Shown: positions 35,638-45,930 of the stretch, one piece after another
Layout of the letters: every line of letters starts with the position of its first letter
Position numbering within the stretch: the stretch's first letter is position 1
Assembly (NCBI GenBank): GCA_958450365.1
Contig: CAUEEP010000733.1
Span: forward strand, 1,942,001-2,006,000
Direction of reading: 5' to 3'
DNA length: 64,000 nt
From: Mesorhabditis belari
Taxonomy: Eukaryota; Nematoda; Chromadorea; Rhabditida; Rhabditidae
Position numbers and translations under genes: made by a program
The notes under the pieces: model-generated
The model's input: only the letters and a program-made list of their open reading frames with translations
Databases searched by the model: none
What the model was told of the DNA's origin: nothing

Positions 35638-36333
35638 TGATGAACAATACATAATAAATTTTCATAGTTTTTATTTTTCTCATGCTTTGAGTAATCAATG
35701 CACATTGCCTTGCATAAAGTCGCTTTGTAGAAGAAAATATGATTATTTACGTTGACAAATGGCAGGTGGAAAAATAATCAAGTCATGCAGTGAATCAAAC
35801 GTTTATTTCATCGAGTCACGGAACAATGCAGATCAAATGCGTTCTGGTGCTTTATCCTAGTTTTCTTTACAATCTATGCAGAGGTGGCAAAATTTCGACA
35901 CACAACTAATTCCGCCTTGAATTTCTCGGATTTTAGGATTACCTTTTGAAATCTTCGGAGCTATTCAATTTCTAGCAATTCCTGAAATTCTATATAAAGT
36001 TTCAAAAAGTCAAAAAGTGTAAGTCTATGTATTTTTTGATAGAAGCTATTCATATTTTCCTAGCGGTTTCCTAGCAAAACTGGTGGCATTCCTCGACGAT
36101 TATTCGCTTTTCCTCTTCCAAGCACGCTTATTGAAATTGAACATTGCTTCTAATAATCACAAAAGGTTTTTTCCTAGTGTCAATGATGATTGCTTATGAT
36201 TCGATTTTGATCTTAAGTATATGTCTCTGATTATCTCTGAAATTTGCTTTTAATTATCAATCAAATAAACGGTCAATCAAACAACACTACCAACGGTGAA
36301 GCTCTCATTGTTGGGACCTAAAAACGGGTACTA

Positions 36334-37633
36334 CAGGGTGCGGCAAAAGTTCTGATACTTTTTCTAAGAGAAATAAAAGTTGCAAACTTTGGCAATATTA
36401 GTCAAAAAACGATAACAAATTGTTTATTGAAGACAAAACTAATAAAAAATCATAACAAATGTTCAAAATTTCCACCCTTGGCCTCGATGCACTTCTTCAA
36501 TCGCTTGCGGAAGTTGCCGACGATGGTCGCGCATTGCTGAACAGTGATTTCAGCCCAGGCCCTCTTCAAAGCGGTTTTCAAGGAATCCACAGAGTGAAAT
36601 CTCTTGCCAGAGATCTTTTCTTCCAAGATCGACCAAACGGAGAAGTCCAGGGGATTCAAATCGGGGCCCTTCGGCGGCCAAATGTCCTTACCCCAGTAGC
36701 CCGGAAACAGCTGATTGCAGAGAGCGAAAGTCGAGCGGGCTCCATGGGCCGGCGGCCAGTCCTGCTGAAGGGTAAATCCAGTTTTTCCGAAATGATTCGC
36801 TGCTCAGGGCTCTAAGACATCCTTTAACACCTTTTGCTGGTAGACCTTAGCGTCGATTTTCACATTTCGATCGATGAACACAAGAGACGTCTTTTCTGTG
36901 GCAAAGATGCCGGCCCACACCATAACGGACTTCGGAAAATGTTGGCGGATCATCTATTTGGCTGCAAAAGTGTTCTTCAGACCTCGCTTGAGAAGTTGGC
37001 GATGGTTTTGACGATTGTGGATCGGTTGAACGGTGAAGATCTTCTCATCTGTGAACACAACCTTGTCCAAACGACCAGCAGCGACCAGGCGCAACATCTT
37101 CTCCGCTTTAGCCATCCTCATTTGCTTCATGGCGTCGTTCAGGAAATGAGCCCGAGCAAATTTGTAGCTAAACATTCCAAGTTTCTTATGAACAACCCTT
37201 CGAACGCTTCTTTTGCTGATTTCGAGGCTTGTGGCCATCTTTCTCATTGAACGAGTGGGATTTCGACGGATTCGGCATCTGACTTTGTTTGTGTTCTCTG
37301 GAGTGACGGCTGTGGTTGATCGGCCGCTTCTTGGACGGTCCTGATCGTTGCCCCGCTCCTTGAATCGTTCAATGGTTCGATAGGCAGACTTTTTTTGAAT
37401 ATCCGGTGACTCGAACAATCTCCATCGGTATCTTTTGTGCAACTCAAGTATCGCAGTGCGCCTCTTTTTAGCATCCATATTAAAAGCGAACCTAAACAAA
37501 AACATTGTTTCTTGTTAAAAATAAGTAAAAACAGTTTAACAAATGTTAAAAAACAAAAAGTGAGCCAAATACTGTTTTTTGAAATTTTATACAGCCGTTT
37601 GAAAAAAAGTGTCAGAACTTTTGCCGCACCCTG
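36334..37633 (-). mobile_element. maT-family transposon (DD37D), 1,300 bp, inactivated
   Basis: TIRs CAGGGTGCGGCAAAAGTTCT and complement; TA at 36332-36333 and 37634-37635. The minus-strand transposase starts near 37475 (MDAKKRRTAILELHKRYRWR) and stays in one frame to 36450, broken only by TAG at about 36952 and a TGA before AANHF near 36808. Features: two helix-turn-helix stretches, a GRSTTAVTPENT linker, VVFTDEKIF (first Asp), QQDWPPAHGA (second) and DLNPLDFSVW (third). There are 37 residues between the last two, the spacing of maT elements. Inserted at the 3' end of receptor segment A. Confidence 0.85.
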
Positions 37634-38100
37634 TACTCATTGTTCGCTTTTCCTCTTCCAAGCTCGCTTAAACTTCCATCCGGAACAGCACAAAAACGAA
37701 GCTTGTTTCTTTTCATTCTTTCTCTCTTTTATTTTGGCTTCTTGTAATGCCTTGCTATTGTTTTGATTCTGCGATGAATTATATTTACTACAGTAATGTT
37801 TGACTTTCCGAAAGTTTAATAGAGAAACCAAACCAAACCACTCATCAAAAACGCTCCTATTTATCAAAAAACCAAGGGTTTAATCATTCATTCTCCCAAA
37901 AAACGAAAAAAAAAAAGATTAAAATGAAGAGAACGCACTCAATAAACTGTTGGCAGAACAAGCCGTTTCAATAGGCATTTCAACCCAATTTACTGAGGAA
38001 ATACATATTTATAACATTCAAAGAATTTAAAACTGAACTGGCGAACAAAATATAATACAGTGATTGCAGTGTATAGCCGATACTTACCTATCTTGAACGA
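37634..38100. other. Intergenic
   Basis: Continues with a TTCGCTTTTCCTCTTCCAAG-like segment shared with the 3' flank of segment A, then AT-rich DNA. No gene seen. Confidence 0.4.
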
Positions 38101-38495
38101 GTAGGGTGCTCAAGCCAGTGGGTGCTCAAGCCAGTGGGTGCTCAAGCCAGTGGGTGCTCAAGCCAGTGGGTGCTCAAGCCAGTGGGTGCTCAAGCCAGTG
38201 GGTGCTCAAGCCAGTGGGTGCTCAAGCCAGTGGGTGCTCAAGCCAGTGGGTGCTCAAGCCAGTGGGTGCTCAAGCCAGTGGGTGCTCAAGCCAGTGGGTG
38301 CTCAAGCCAGTGGGTGCTCAAGCCAGTGGGTGCTCAAGCCAGTGGGTGCTCAAGCCAGTGGGTGCTCAAGCCAGTGGGTGCTCAAGCCAGTGGGTGCTCA
38401 AGCCAGTGGGTGCTCAAGCCAGTGGGTGCTCAAGCCAGTGGGTGCTCAAGCCAGTGGGTGCTCAAGCCAGTGGGTGCTCAAGCCAGTGGGTGCTT
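38101..38495. repeat. 16-bp satellite, about 24.5 perfect copies
   Basis: Unit GGGTGCTCAAGCCAGT repeated head to tail without visible variation. Because 16 is not a multiple of 3 and the unit lacks stops, all three plus frames stay open; the resulting 127-169 codon frames are not genes. It lies about 300 bases upstream of a TATA box for the S1-like gene. Confidence 0.95.
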
Positions 38496-38833
38496 TTGTG
38501 ACATATTCAAAAATACGATAAACTTTGCCAAAACAGTGTCGAATGTACCCGGGAAAAGGTTGTTTTTCTTGTGTCTCGTGTGCCCAGGAAACTGCATTTT
38601 TGGAGGATTTGAATATTATATTGAAAAATGAATAGATCACAAAGGCAAAGTAGACAGAATCAACACGAAATCAAAATGTACCAAACCAAATCCCAAACAC
38701 AAGGGGACTTTATTGGAAAGTATGTGTTTTTCACGAAAAATATTTGCCCGAATTTGAATGAAAGCTATTCTGTTTGAAATAAACTAGAATAGTATATAAA
38801 TAACAGGATTAGCAGGGCAAATTCAACAGTCAA

Positions 38834-41800
38834 ATGTTGTGCTTTTTCCTTCATCGAAAAACCATTTTCTGTACAAATATGATTTTCAAAAGTATTTCTT
38901 GCGCTCTTTTCCTTGGAGTACTCGTTTTCTCCAACTCGGCCAGTGCCACCTATGAAGGTAAGAATTCGGTCTTTTTTACATCGTATTCAATATTTATGAA
39001 AACCTTGAGTCTGAAGGTTGTTTAGCGCCTCCAAAATCCAAAAAGCACAAATCATTAAGAAAGCACTGAACTACAGAGTTGGAAAAAACATGAAATGCTA
39101 ACTTACTTTTACTGTTTACTCCATTTGTTATGCGAAAAACCGATTCATTGAAACTCGATCACCAAATTACACCTGAAGGGGTCAGATTTAGGATCTGGGT
39201 CAGATCTATTCTTGTTTAATGGTAAGGTTCACTATTTACCAGTTTTCAAATTTATGGGACATTAAAAATGTTGAAATCATATTTGAGTTTTGATTGTTTC
39301 AAGAAAACATAACATAAGTTTGTGACAAACTTGATGTGCCCTATCTCCGTGCCACAGTGAGCGCTTGTCACGGGAGTTTCTAGACAAAAATCAACGCGAA
39401 AGGCAATAGTTTTGAAAAAGGTGACTTAAGCTTGTTAAAGTTTGATACCGTATTTACTCTATTAAAGGCCCCGGGGCGTTTATTTTTTCGATACCCCTCA
39501 AGGGGGGGCGTTTATTAGAGGGGGGCGTTTATTGGAGGGGGGGCTTTTATTTTTCGATAGTCCTCTGCAGGCGTACTTAGACACATAATTGACGTTGATT
39601 CAACGATAAAAAAAATAGTAGTGCCAATAAAGCATTCGAGATCATAAGTCACTTTTATCGAATTATTTATTTATTTCAACAACAAAAATTAACAGAAACT
39701 AATAATGTAAGAAAAACAGCATTTCAAGCAATGAATGTATCAGAATCGTATTCAGCCTCTTGTCTAGGCTCACGAAAATTTGCTGATTCGATGCTTGGGA
39801 CTAAAATTTTATCGATTTCCTTATCCAATCGGGCACTCTGAATTGCTTTAAATCCGGAAGGTATCGGGCCATCTGAGCGGAAGCAGTGAATAAGATGATC
39901 TTCTTTTCTATCCTGATCAATTCCTACTCCGCAGATTTTAAATGACTCGGCAATCATTTCTGAAGATAGTTTTTCCCAAGACGAAGCAATCCATTCCAGA
40001 TAAACATCCATTGCAGGAGGTTTGGGGTTACCACCACCAGATCCATCAGCTTTCGATTTCGTCAATTCGGGTGCCGTTGATAGGATCCAATCTTCATATT
40101 GATGTCGAATATATTTTTTAAAGGGAGCATTCCAGGAAACATCTGCACATTGAACAAATTTAGTCGTGCCTCCAGGTACAAAAAAGCAGTCTAGCTTTAG
40201 TTTTGTCAAAGATTTCATCGTTGATTCGCTTCGATGGGCCGTGTGTTGATCCCATACTAGTAAAGAGCGTTCCTTTTTGTCAAAGAACCCAATCCTCCGA
40301 AAGGTCCTTTCCAAATAATCAGTTGTGATTGAGTTATCGAAGCATTTTTGCTCTTTACCACTCCAATAAAGGATTAATCGTTTGCGAAACTTCTCTTCAA
40401 CTTTCTTATCCATTCTTTTTCGTGGTAACACAACAAACGGTTTCATCTTAAAGCCATCAGCTCTGGCAGTAAGCATCACCGTAACGTTGAGTTTTTCGTA
40501 ACCTCTTGTGAGCACTTCAACTTCTTTCGCTCCGATCGAATCAATGCACTTGTTCGATGAGTGATCGAGCCAGACAGCAGTCTCGTCGGCCGCAAACACA
40601 TATTTGTAGTTGTTTTCAGCCAATTTTTGTCCAAGATTGAGGAAATAATTGACGAGGACCTTCTCAAAATCTGCCGGTAGCTTCTGGGTGGTCGTTGTAG
40701 GAATGCGAAGCGAAAAATTGTGCCGTTCCAAGAACTTCTCCATCCAGCCATTGCTTCCAATGAAAGGTACACCGACTTCCTTAGAACGTTTAGCCGCTTC
40801 GTTGAAGAGTATCCGACGAGTGACCCTCTTTTTTTCAGCCCGTTGTTTCCGCACCCAAATTGCCAAAGCTTCGTCGACATCAGCCGAATTCAGGTGGCGG
40901 CCTCCTCCATCCAATCGTTTCCTTTTCCCATGAAGCTCTTCCAGCTCTTCTTTCTTTTTCAGGCATCGCTTGACCACTTTGCGATCGATGCAGTAGAATT
41001 TCGGGGGGAGAAATTTCCATATTCCACCCCAAGTCAAAGACTTGCATCAATCTTCTTGAAAAAGAATTATCTGATGTATCTCGATCCTCCTCTTGATGAT
41101 CCCATGCATCTTTTGGGTGTTAACGGTCCTCTTTCGTCCTCTTCCGGGCTTGGACTGAACATGCCCCTCATCTTTCCATTGCTTTACGATTTTCTGGACG
41201 GTCCTCAGAGCCACCCCAAGCCTCGGTGCGATCGACGAGTTCTTCATGCCGCTCGTCGCCAGCTGTGCGATTGCGTCCCGACTAGCGCACGTCTTTGTCA
41301 TGACCTAGAAAACAACTTTTTTAACAAAAAATTATTAGACAACGATAAAAAGAATATTAAAACACAAAAAGATGAGTAGTAATGCTTTATACATTGTTTA
41401 AAACTATGATGCTGATGCTGCGCGCACGTAATTTTCAGCCACCCTGTATTGAACACCCTGTATAACATCGATTTTCGCTTTCAGCTTTTGCTGCGCCGGC
41501 CGCTCAAGCCTTAGAGATCATTGCCGGTCTGACCCAGGAGTTCAAAGTGTTGGTCACCAACACGGCCACAGCGTCGATCTTTCTGAAGTGTGCATCGGCC
41601 GACGATGCGATTACGGGAGATGGGTCGGACTCGGACGATTGGTGGACATTGCAACCGGGAGATGTGGGTTGGGGAGACGGAAATTCAACTTTTTAAAACT
41701 CATCTATACCTTTGTGAAAATGCTAATATAAGTGAAGAACTATACAAGTTATTTTAGTCTAAACCGAGGACCTCCACTTTGGGTGGGGGGAGAGAAATTT

Positions 41801-42556
41801 CCATATTCCACCCTAATTCAAAGACTTGCATCAATCTTCTTGAAAAAGAATTATCTGATGTAAAGTTTTATTCTGTATCCAATGAATACCAATTTTTTCC
41901 ATAGGAAATTCGCACCTCCTGAAATTTTATAGAAAAGCTGAAAACTTTGCGACGGGCTAAACCACGAGCGGTCCCTAAACCACGAGCGGGAAAACTCGTC
42001 GTAAGTGGGTTTCCCGCTCGTTTTCCATAAGAAGTCATGCTAAATCTAGGCCCTCGGATGGAACTTCGGCTCGAGTGCTGGTGGGCGAACGTGTTTCTGG
42101 TGTTACGCGAATTCGAACGATCAAGCGGCTCGCGACTCGGGCAACTGGTATATTCATCAGAACGTATGAGGATTGAACAATTTGTAAGTCGATTTACTTT
42201 CAACTTGAAAAGCGTCAACTGGCTCTTGCATAAAATCCGGGTATTTTGCGAGAATCCGAGTATTATTGAGGTTTTCGCGTATGATCATTGTATGACTGGT
42301 TCTGCAAGTCTACAACAACTCTTTAAAAATTTCAGAGTGAGCCTGGTCCTGATCTCACCGTGATTATTTGATCATAGCACCTACTCTCGCTCTTTTTTAC
42401 TTGAAGTTCTATCTAATTTTAGTGATGACTGCCCGGTACCCCGGGCCAAACAAACGAGTTCACCTATTGGGAGATTCGTAATGATGGAGCCTACGCTGAT
42501 GATGGAGATGGTGATGGAATGAAGAAATACTCCGACTGGGGCGCTCCACCAAGCTA
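38834..42556 (+). CDS. Small secreted protein resembling the plant S1 fold
   Basis: TATATAAATA near 38791 precedes the start. Exon 1 (ATG 38834 or, preferred, 38879, to 38957) encodes a signal peptide (MIFKSISCALFLGVLVFSNS). Exon 2 (41485-41663) joins in phase 1 and reads EFKVLVTNTATASIFLKCAS, then DD and TLQPGD. Exon 3 (42050-42163) joins in phase 0 and reads ALGWNFGSSAGGRTCFWCYA, then GNWYIHQN. A further exon at 42340 (SEPGPDLT) is possible. The last coding stretch, to TAA 42556, reads FTYWEIRNDGAYADDGDGDG and ends SDWGAPPS. The order V-x-N, L-x-C-x-S-x-DD, L-x-PG, C-x-W-C and W-x-I-x-x-DG matches the S1 self-incompatibility family pattern. The final exon boundary is unresolved: the obvious acceptor at 42421 opens onto stops. 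Intron 1 carries about 2.5 kb of transposon DNA. Confidence 0.6.
38985..39445 (+). repeat. Dispersed repeat, inverted partner at 58373-58810
   Basis: About 430 bases containing CCAAATTACACCTGAAGGGG, GGTAAGGTTCACTATTTACC and ATAACATAAGTTTGTGACAA match 58373-58810 on the other strand. The copy here is cut at its right end by the pogo-like element. Confidence 0.75.
39448..41045 (-). mobile_element. pogo-like DNA transposon
   Basis: Left end after TA 39446-39447 starts CCGTATTTACTCTATTAAAG and continues with three direct copies of a GGGGCGTTTATT motif. The transposase fills 41037-39724. I could not find a matching right-hand TIR; the element seems to end in, or be fused with, the Tc1-like fragment near 41040. 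Confidence 0.65.
39724..41037 (-). CDS. pogo/Tigger-type DDE transposase, uninterrupted
   Basis: 437 codons without a stop. N-terminal region (residues ~1-120) has a coiled basic segment (KKKEELEELHGKRKRL) and a CENP-B-type helix-turn-helix (LNSADVDEALAIWVRKQR, then NGWMEKFLERHNFSLR). The DDE domain shows FAADETAVW (first Asp, ~residue 155), SLLVWDQHTAH (second, ~265) and FVQCADVSWNAPFKKYIRHQ (third, ~300). It ends in an acidic tail. Length and motif order fit the pogo superfamily. The apparent start MTWGGIWKFLPP overlaps a repeated 73-base segment, so the true N terminus may differ. It sits in intron 1 of the S1-like gene, antisense to it. Confidence 0.82.
   Translation of the reverse strand: MTWGGIWKFLPPKFYCIDRKVVKRCLKKKEELEELHGKRKRLDGGGRHLNSADVDEALAIWVRKQRAEKKRVTRRILFNEAAKRSKEVGVPFIGSNGWMEKFLERHNFSLRIPTTTTQKLPADFEKVLVNYFLNLGQKLAENNYKYVFAADETAVWLDHSSNKCIDSIGAKEVEVLTRGYEKLNVTVMLTARADGFKMKPFVVLPRKRMDKKVEEKFRKRLILYWSGKEQKCFDNSITTDYLERTFRRIGFFDKKERSLLVWDQHTAHRSESTMKSLTKLKLDCFFVPGGTTKFVQCADVSWNAPFKKYIRHQYEDWILSTAPELTKSKADGSGGGNPKPPAMDVYLEWIASSWEKLSSEMIAESFKICGVGIDQDRKEDHLIHCFRSDGPIPSGFKAIQSARLDKEIDKILVPSIESANFREPRQEAEYDSDTFIA
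41046..41448 (-). mobile_element. 5' end of a Tc1-like/maT element
   Basis: Minus strand from TIR CAGGGTGGCTGAAAATTACG (41448 downward) to a transposase start at 41301. The frame holds one helix-turn-helix (AIAQLATSGMKNSSIAPRLG, then VQKIVKQWKDEGHVQSKPGR) with a GRGRKRTV hook-like motif, and stops at 41047 where the pogo-like sequence begins. The catalytic part is missing. Confidence 0.65.
41790..41863. repeat. 73-bp repeat of the Tc1-like/pogo junction
   Basis: Nearly identical to 41003-41076, including GAGAAATTTCCATATTCCAC and TTCTTGAAAAAGAATTATCT. Both copies end at CTGATG followed by TA. Confidence 0.7.
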
Positions 42557-42764
42557 AGGAAAGAGCTGTTGTATAATAAACGTCACATTTGCAAATGCTT
42601 AGCTATAAAAGCAAAGAAATTTTGGTCAAAACTCAGAAAAAGCGAAAACCATGACGAACAAACATGAGTCTGAAATGGCCACAAGGGTAGGCTTTGATAT
42701 TTCAATTCGAATACTTTTTGTATCTCAATGAAAGTCTTTAATTAAGTTAACACTTTGTTACATC

Positions 42765-42897
42765 AGATACAAGACCAACAAGTTCGTTATATCGAAGTCT
42801 TTGTTGTATCGAAGGTCATCTTAAGGTAAAACTTTTCGTTGGAAGCAAAAATAGTATTCGTTATATCGAACGTTTCGTTGAATCGAAGTTCGACGGT
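42765..42897. mobile_element. pogo/Tigger-type TIR fragment
   Basis: On the minus strand from 42897: CCGTCGAACTTCGATTCAAC, then repeated TTCGATATAACGAA words. This is the usual layout of Tigger-like ends. No second end or transposase in range. Confidence 0.5.
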
Positions 42898-43013
42898 ATT
42901 TGGTTACGGCAGATAATGTTTGAAACTGAAAGAGACAAAATTTATTTTACGTTCAAAGCTTTAGGACAGGATAAATAGACAGCTGTTACTTCTAAATGTC
43001 TCATTTATCGTTT

Positions 43014-43388
43014 TTAATGAATCATCATTGGCAGATCAAATTCTCTCTTGTGGATCATCATTGGCAGATCAAATTCTCTCTTGTGGATCATCATGGGCAG
43101 ATCAGCTTCTCTCTTGTGGATCATCATTGGCAGATCAAATTCTCTCTTGTGGATCATCATTGGCAGATCAGCTTCTCTCTTGTGGATCATCATGGGCAGA
43201 TCAAATTCTCTCTTGTGGATCATCATTGGCAGATCAGCTTCTCTCTTGTGGATCATCATCGGCAGATCAAATTCTCTCTTGTGGATCATCATTGGCAAAT
43301 CTCTCTTGTGTGCGTTTACATAGGGTCTTCCCCAAACTTGGGTCACAACCACACATAGCATCGCGAAAAGGATCGAGTAGAAACGCAT
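43014..43388 (-). CDS. Tandem-repeat neuropeptide-like precursor
   Basis: 124 residues, one uninterrupted frame. A signal peptide (MRFYSILFAMLCVVVTQVWG) is followed by a short spacer and nine copies of DLPMMIH. Each copy after the first is preceded by Glu-Phe or Glu-Ala and they are separated by Lys-Arg processing sites; the last copy is followed directly by TAA. The 33-bp unit alternates EF and EA versions. No Gly precedes the KR sites, so products would be non-amidated E(F/A)DLPMMIH peptides. ATTTCAG lies two bases upstream of the ATG, consistent with trans-splicing or a 5' intron, and a TATAAAG box is at about 43515 on this strand. I do not recognise the peptide family; the layout is that of nematode nlp precursors. 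Confidence 0.78.
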   Translation of the reverse strand: MRFYSILFAMLCVVVTQVWGRPYVNAHKRDLPMMIHKREFDLPMMIHKREADLPMMIHKREFDLPMMIHKREADLPMMIHKREFDLPMMIHKREADLPMMIHKREFDLPMMIHKREFDLPMMIH

Positions 43389-43856
43389 CTCTGAAATGAT
43401 TTATGGTGATTCTCAAATAACTCGGCCAAACTCGGAGTATAATAGAACCGATGTAAGCTCAAGATACTCAAGAATAGGAAACTATGATAGTTTACTAGAG
43501 TCAATACGGTCTTTATAGCTGATCCTATTTTCATTCCTTATAAGATACACTTGATGCCTAAAGCCAGGATCATATAACTAGATTAGGGCGTATAGAAAGA
43601 AACGTTACTCGAAAATAACAATAAAATCAAAATAAAGAGTAGAGTAATAAAATCTAGAGATTAGATTATAGGTTTTAGCTCTTCTGTCATGGCAAAAACG
43701 AAAAGTGAACGGTTCAAGAAACTTATCTGTTTATTGTTTAAAATCGAATAGAACTGTTGATCGGCGGAGTATGGTTTATATCTGTTGGATCTATGGAGCT
43801 TTTTTTGTGTGATTTTTTATAAAATTTTCCAAAATTTTGAAACCGGTCTTGTGGAA

Positions 43857-44038
43857 ATCTCAAAACCACGTTTCCTCCCAGTCAAGTGTAACTGATTTAT
43901 TGTCCCCAACATTTGAATAACAAGGAAGTGGGTGTACCGGCTGCCTTGTCTGTCAAGAAAACAGTTTTCCATTTCAATTTCAACAATAAAAATGAAAAAA
44001 TTACAGAAAAGGGCACAAGCACTACAATAAAAAAGTAG
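43857..44038. repeat. 180-bp direct repeat, partner at 44309-44487
   Basis: Shared segment from CTCAAAACCACGTTTCCTCC through GCACTACAATAAAAAAGTA with three or four differences. Non-coding. Confidence 0.75.
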
Positions 44039-44625
44039 AGAATTGGAGAATTGGAGAATTGAAGTTAAAGGCATCGTCGATGAATCATAAATTTTGAAAC
44101 AATGTCAAAAAGCCGTGGATCTAGTTCCCAATCTGGAAGTTCAGCACTAATTAGTCTGTCAATTTGGTCAGCTGATATAAGTTTCCATTGTGATTTTAAT
44201 GTCAAGAGCATATGCATATGGGGGATTTGAAACTCAAGGACGTATATGTAGGATTGGACTTCGCCCAGAACGCCCACAAGTTTCTTTTAGCCATCAAATT
44301 TTTTAAATCTCAAAACCACGTTTCCTCCCAGTCAAGTGTAACTGATTTATTGTCCCCAACATTTGAATAACAAGGAAGTGGGTGTACCGGCTGCCTTGTC
44401 TGTCAAGAAAACAGTTTTCCATTTCAATTTCAACAATAACAATGAAAAAATTACAGAAAAAGGCACAAACACTACAATAAAAAAGTACCCTGACCTTGAT
44501 TTTTGGGCAGTAATATTGCAGTTAGACTGGCAAGCCGGGAAATGGCAAGCTTAAGCTAAAACTAGAGGAAAAAGTTATTTTTGTGCCGTTGAAGAAGTAT
44601 TCTATATTGTAAATTCTATATTGTA

Positions 44626-45930
44626 CAGGGTGCGGCCAAAATATCCGGCGGAACGTACTTTTTGCCATAATACTGCGAAAACTCATTTATTCACGCTTCT
44701 TTTTATGTTTATGCATTTTTTTATTCTTTTTTATATGTTTCAATTATTTTTTTGATAAATAAGTGATTTAGAAATGAAGCTGGGACGAAAAGAAAAGAGG
44801 GCGCTCATCTTGCAAATGACCAAGGATGGACTCAGCGTGATGGATACCGCGAGAAAGCTGAAAATACCGCATCAAACAGTTTCAGATGTGAGGAAAAATT
44901 TTGCCACACGTAAGAACTTGTCCGACAAGCCAGGAAAAGGTCAAAAAAAATCCGTGCGAACCCCAAAGAACATCAAAGTGCTTCGCGAAAGAATCCGAAG
45001 AAATCCGTGTCAATCAATGAGGAAAATGGCCAAAAGTCTCCAAATTTCGGAAAAAAGTGTCAGGAGGATTGTCAAATTGGATCTTAAATTGAAGCCTATA
45101 AAATTTCAAGCAGCACATGTTCTCACTGAGAAAATGAAGGAGCAAAGACTTAAGAAATGCAAAGTTTTGTTGCGGCGTTTGAAGGGTGGCACGCATCGGA
45201 GGGTTCTCTGGTGAGATGAAGCGCCATTCACAATTGAGCAGGAATTCAACAAGCAAAATAATCGGATTTTAACAAAAGATGTTGCCACGGCAAATTCTCA
45301 GGGAAGAATTGTCCAAAAATCGGCTCATCCAAAATCGTTGATGGTTTGGGCCGGGGTGACCACTGATGGAAAAACACCTCTTGTTTTTGTACAGCCAGGT
45401 GTGAAAATTGATCAAAATTACTACGAAAAAGAAATTTTGTTGAGGCATATGAAGCCTTGGGCTGATAATCACTTTTCTGGAGCACCTTGGATCTTTCAAC
45501 AAGATTCTGCACCAGCACATCGTGCAAAAAAGACCATGGAGTGGTTTGCCAAGCAAAACGTGGATTTCATTACCCCGTAAGAATGGCCTGCAAATTCACC
45601 TGACATCAATCCTATGGATTTCGCCATATGGGGAATCTTGAAGGCAAAGGTCTCATCAGCTCCACCTGCTAATTTGGATGATCTGAAAGCCACCCTTATC
45701 AAGGAATGGGCAAAAATCCCCGTTGAGACTCTCCGTGCCGCGGTCGACGATGTGCCGAAGCGACTTAGGGCTTGCATGAAGGAAAAAGGGGGAAACTTTG
45801 AGATTTAACTGTTTTTATTTTGTTATTTGGACTGTTGTTGTTATTTTCAGTAAAATTCTATAAAGCTTTTCTGCTAATTTTCTGAAGACCAGTCGGTCTT
45901 TTCATCGCCGGATATTTTGGCCGCACCCTG
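44626..45930 (+). mobile_element. maT-family transposon (DD37D), 1,305 bp, two in-frame stops
   Basis: TIRs CAGGGTGCGGCCAAAATATC and complement; TA at 44624-44625 and 45931-45932. The transposase frame runs from ATG 44774 to TAA 45808, 344 codons, interrupted only by TGA 45212 (directly before DEAPFTIEQ, the first-Asp region) and TAA 45578. Motifs: LQMTKDGLSVMDTARKLKI, RRNPCQSMRKMAKSLQISEK, MVWAGVTTDGKTPL, QQDSAPAHRAKKTM and SPDINPMDFAIWGILKAK. The last two Asp are 37 apart. Close relative, not a copy, of the 36334 element. Confidence 0.88.

Larger units (their letters stand above)
32690..36333 (+). repeat. Receptor segment copy A
   Basis: First of four related segments (A plus, B plus 47296-51860, C minus 55080-58290, D plus 60233-62647). 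It begins with a conserved tail-like frame (SRFRNNKNVITVSFPFQE then TGA at about 32829), then the Str-type receptor, a tRNA-like block and 3' flank. The right end carries the maT insertion at 36334. Confidence 0.8.

Noticed and set aside
36459..37250. Plus-strand frames of 118 and 138 codons
   Set aside because: Antisense to the maT transposase bounded by TIRs.
38101..38495. CRISPR-like array
   Set aside because: Units are contiguous without spacers, and the context is eukaryotic.
38106..38631. Three long overlapping frames of KPVGAQASGCSSQW repeats
   Set aside because: They are the three readings of a 16-bp stop-free satellite; no start context, splice site or non-repetitive domain supports a protein.
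40720..41379. 219-codon plus-strand frame
   Set aside because: Antisense to the pogo-like transposase and Tc1-like start; a shadow of their codon bias.
42996..43399. Plus-strand repeat frames across the neuropeptide locus
   Set aside because: Antisense to a frame with signal peptide, KR sites and a natural stop; the minus strand explains the repeat.
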